From a virus, in IMG/VR virus record IMGVR_UViG_3300042368_002229, positions 1 to 25,800 of that record: DNA of 25,800 nt. One strand, 5' to 3'. Positions 24,440 through 25,800 of the stretch are shown in pieces. A program made the position numbers and the translations under genes. Below the pieces are notes generated by a model. It saw nothing but the letters and a program-made list of their open reading frames with translations. It did no database searches and was not told where the DNA came from. Position 1 is the first letter of the stretch. Every line of letters starts with the position of its first letter.

Positions 24440-25135
24440 TCATTTCTTCTGGAGACTGTGAAGAAAATCTCTATTGCTTCCATCGTCTTCAATTTCTATA
24501 ATAGCTTTACCTAAATTGCCATCAACATTAGTTGTTCTAGGGTGATTCTTGTTATAAGATTCTAAGCATTTACCAATAAATTTGCTTAATTTAGAATCGT
24601 AAACATGATAAGCTTCTAATCCATCATTTTTTAATGACTTTAATAAATCATCTTGAATTGCAGGAATAGAAATATGACCATAATAAGAATTTACTTTATT
24701 ATTAACAAATGATTTAATTTTTTCTTTTAATACATCAGAAACATCAAGACCCAATTCATCGCTTTCATCTACAGAAATCATTACAACAGAATTATTAATT
24801 ACTGTTCCATTACTAGGAGACATATCCTGTGCTGTTTTAATATTATCTTTAGAGGCGTCTTCTTTTTCAGCCAATGTTTTTAAATATTGCTTTAAGCCAG
24901 TTAACTCTTGATATTCTTTAACAATAGAATCTACTGTTGCATGTTTTTTCTTACCACTGACAATGGAAGAAATTTGAGAATAATAATCAGTTTCGCTTTG
25001 ACGCAATCTAGCTGCCTCTACAGCGGTTGCACTTGATGTTTTTTCCCATTGAACCGCAAACTCATCAAGCCAAGAAGGAGAGGAAGAGCCTGAAGAAGTA
25101 AAATTATCTCTATCAAACATGCGATTACGTGACAT
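24440..25135 (-). CDS. Hypothetical protein upstream of terL
   Basis: 231 aa from ATG at 25135. A longer frame reaches 25168 but would overlap the upstream gene, whereas AAAGG lies 5 nt before the 25135 ATG, which overlaps nothing. The N-terminus is Ser/Gly-rich (10-22), then residues about 20-110 are charged helices. The middle has GTVINNSVVMISVDES (about 110-125), a beta pair, then helices. The C-terminus is KAIIEIEDDG and a basic tail. Being directly upstream of terL makes a terminase small subunit or a head-packaging partner possible, but no small-terminase DNA-binding motif is evident, so this is only a positional suggestion. Confidence 0.78.
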   Translation of the reverse strand: MSRNRMFDRDNFTSSGSSSPSWLDEFAVQWEKTSSATAVEAARLRQSETDYYSQISSIVSGKKKHATVDSIVKEYQELTGLKQYLKTLAEKEDASKDNIKTAQDMSPSNGTVINNSVVMISVDESDELGLDVSDVLKEKIKSFVNNKVNSYYGHISIPAIQDDLLKSLKNDGLEAYHVYDSKLSKFIGKCLESYNKNHPRTTNVDGNLGKAIIEIEDDGSNRDFLHSLQKK

Positions 25136-25143
25136 AAAAACCT

Positions 25144-25800
25144 TTATGCAGGGTACTGAGCAGCCCAATCGCCGTTTTCAGCACTAGTTAAATCAATTTC
25201 TTCACCAATCATCTTGGAGCGATCTCTCCAGACAGAAGCGTATCCCATGTCTTCAATTAAATGAACAACTTCAAGTTTTTGTTGTTTAGTTAGATCGTAT
25301 TTCTTGCAAAGATCCATAAAAACTTCTTCAATATCGTGACCCGCAGAAACAGAAGAATTAATACAAATTCTAGCTAGTAAACTTATAAAATAAGGAACAT
25401 TAACTTGAAATTGAATGGATTTTGCCTCTTTTACAAATCCAACTGAATCATCAGAGGCTTTTTTCTTTTTACGTTTCATTGGATTTTTAATAGATTCTAA
25501 TTTCTCTAAGCGATCAAATAATCTATCAAGACCATCATAAATTTCTTGACGAGCTTTTTCTAATAAAGAAGTCTCAACAAGATCATGAATATCTGTACGA
25601 CTTGCTTTGGAACATTCTCCTTCCAAATATTTTAAATAAGCAATTGCTTTTTCAATTCCAGAAATATCTTTGCCATTGTGGCGTGGGACTGTTTTTAATT
25701 TATTTTCTAGCCAAGGTAAAAATTTATCATGTGTCCATTTCCATGGATCATCTGTTACTTGAACTTTATCGTCTTCTTCTGATACAGAGAGTTCGGAAGG
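25144..25800 (-). CDS. Hypothetical protein (partial, N-terminus outside window)
   Basis: 218 residues are visible; the frame stays open to the right edge with no start codon needed inside it, so the real start lies beyond 25800. The visible part has DDPWKWTHDKFLPWLENKLK near the left, a Lys-rich stretch (KRKKKK), then VPYFISLLARICINSS and LIEDMGYASVWRDRSKMIGEE near the end, the most conserved-looking part. Its stop overlaps the SD of the next gene. Possibly a packaging or DNA-binding protein from its basic patch and position two genes before terL; not recognised. Confidence 0.75.
   Translation of the reverse strand, partial: PSELSVSEEDDKVQVTDDPWKWTHDKFLPWLENKLKTVPRHNGKDISGIEKAIAYLKYLEGECSKASRTDIHDLVETSLLEKARQEIYDGLDRLFDRLEKLESIKNPMKRKKKKASDDSVGFVKEAKSIQFQVNVPYFISLLARICINSSVSAGHDIEEVFMDLCKKYDLTKQQKLEVVHLIEDMGYASVWRDRSKMIGEEIDLTSAENGDWAAQYPA

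Overview
The window looks like the packaging and virion-assembly block of an AT-rich, double-stranded DNA tailed phage (Caudoviricetes). A large-terminase gene, a portal-like gene, a prohead-protease gene, a virion peptidoglycan hydrolase-like gene and a phoH gene sit together. No host housekeeping genes, tRNAs, integrase or insertion sequences are visible. All three stop codons are used as stops (TAG ends the gene at 8907-9182), so the code is standard. Most genes carry an AAGGA/GAGGA-type Shine-Dalgarno site 5-9 nt before ATG, which points to a host with ordinary SD-led initiation. The host cannot be named from the sequence.

Layout, read right to left because almost everything is on the minus strand. 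At 25800-24440 there are two unrecognised genes upstream of the terminase; the first runs off the window. At 24407-22539 is a lambda-gpA-like large terminase. At 21222-22535 phoH (PIN + PhoH ATPase) is the only plus-strand gene, with its own promoter and a terminator inside the end of terL. At 21071-19350 is a portal-like protein. From 19291 to 13854 runs a chain of mostly overlapping, translationally coupled genes: a coiled-coil protein with hexanucleotide repeats, a large protein with a GH73-like glucosaminidase domain, three small conserved genes, and a degenerate dual-specificity-phosphatase fold. At 13782-9275 are a helical protein, a 44-aa ORF and a 1196-aa protease/core fusion gene, followed by a strong hairpin terminator.

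From 9182 to 1 lies a second chain: four small or medium proteins rich in Cys, acidic residues or short helical modules, a pair of related beta-rich proteins that resemble capsid decoration proteins, a short helical protein, a 1146-aa virion-like protein, a protein with membrane segments, and a partial protein that runs off the left edge.

As a whole: terminase and portal form the DNA-packaging motor, the protease/core gene would build and then digest the internal scaffold, and the flanking genes probably supply neck, decoration, internal and cell-wall-degrading virion parts. No major capsid protein with a recognisable HK97 pattern is visible; it probably lies outside the window or is too diverged to recognise by eye.

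The most interesting points are: an in-frame internal start with a full SD inside the protease gene, where codon use changes, implying a separately made 829-aa core protein; a tyrosine-phosphatase-like fold with catalytic Cys and Arg replaced; a metallothionein-like cysteine cluster and a His/Met-rich cluster in two assembly-block proteins; and a short helical module that recurs in at least five of the proteins. All functional calls rest on reading the sequence by eye, with no database search.
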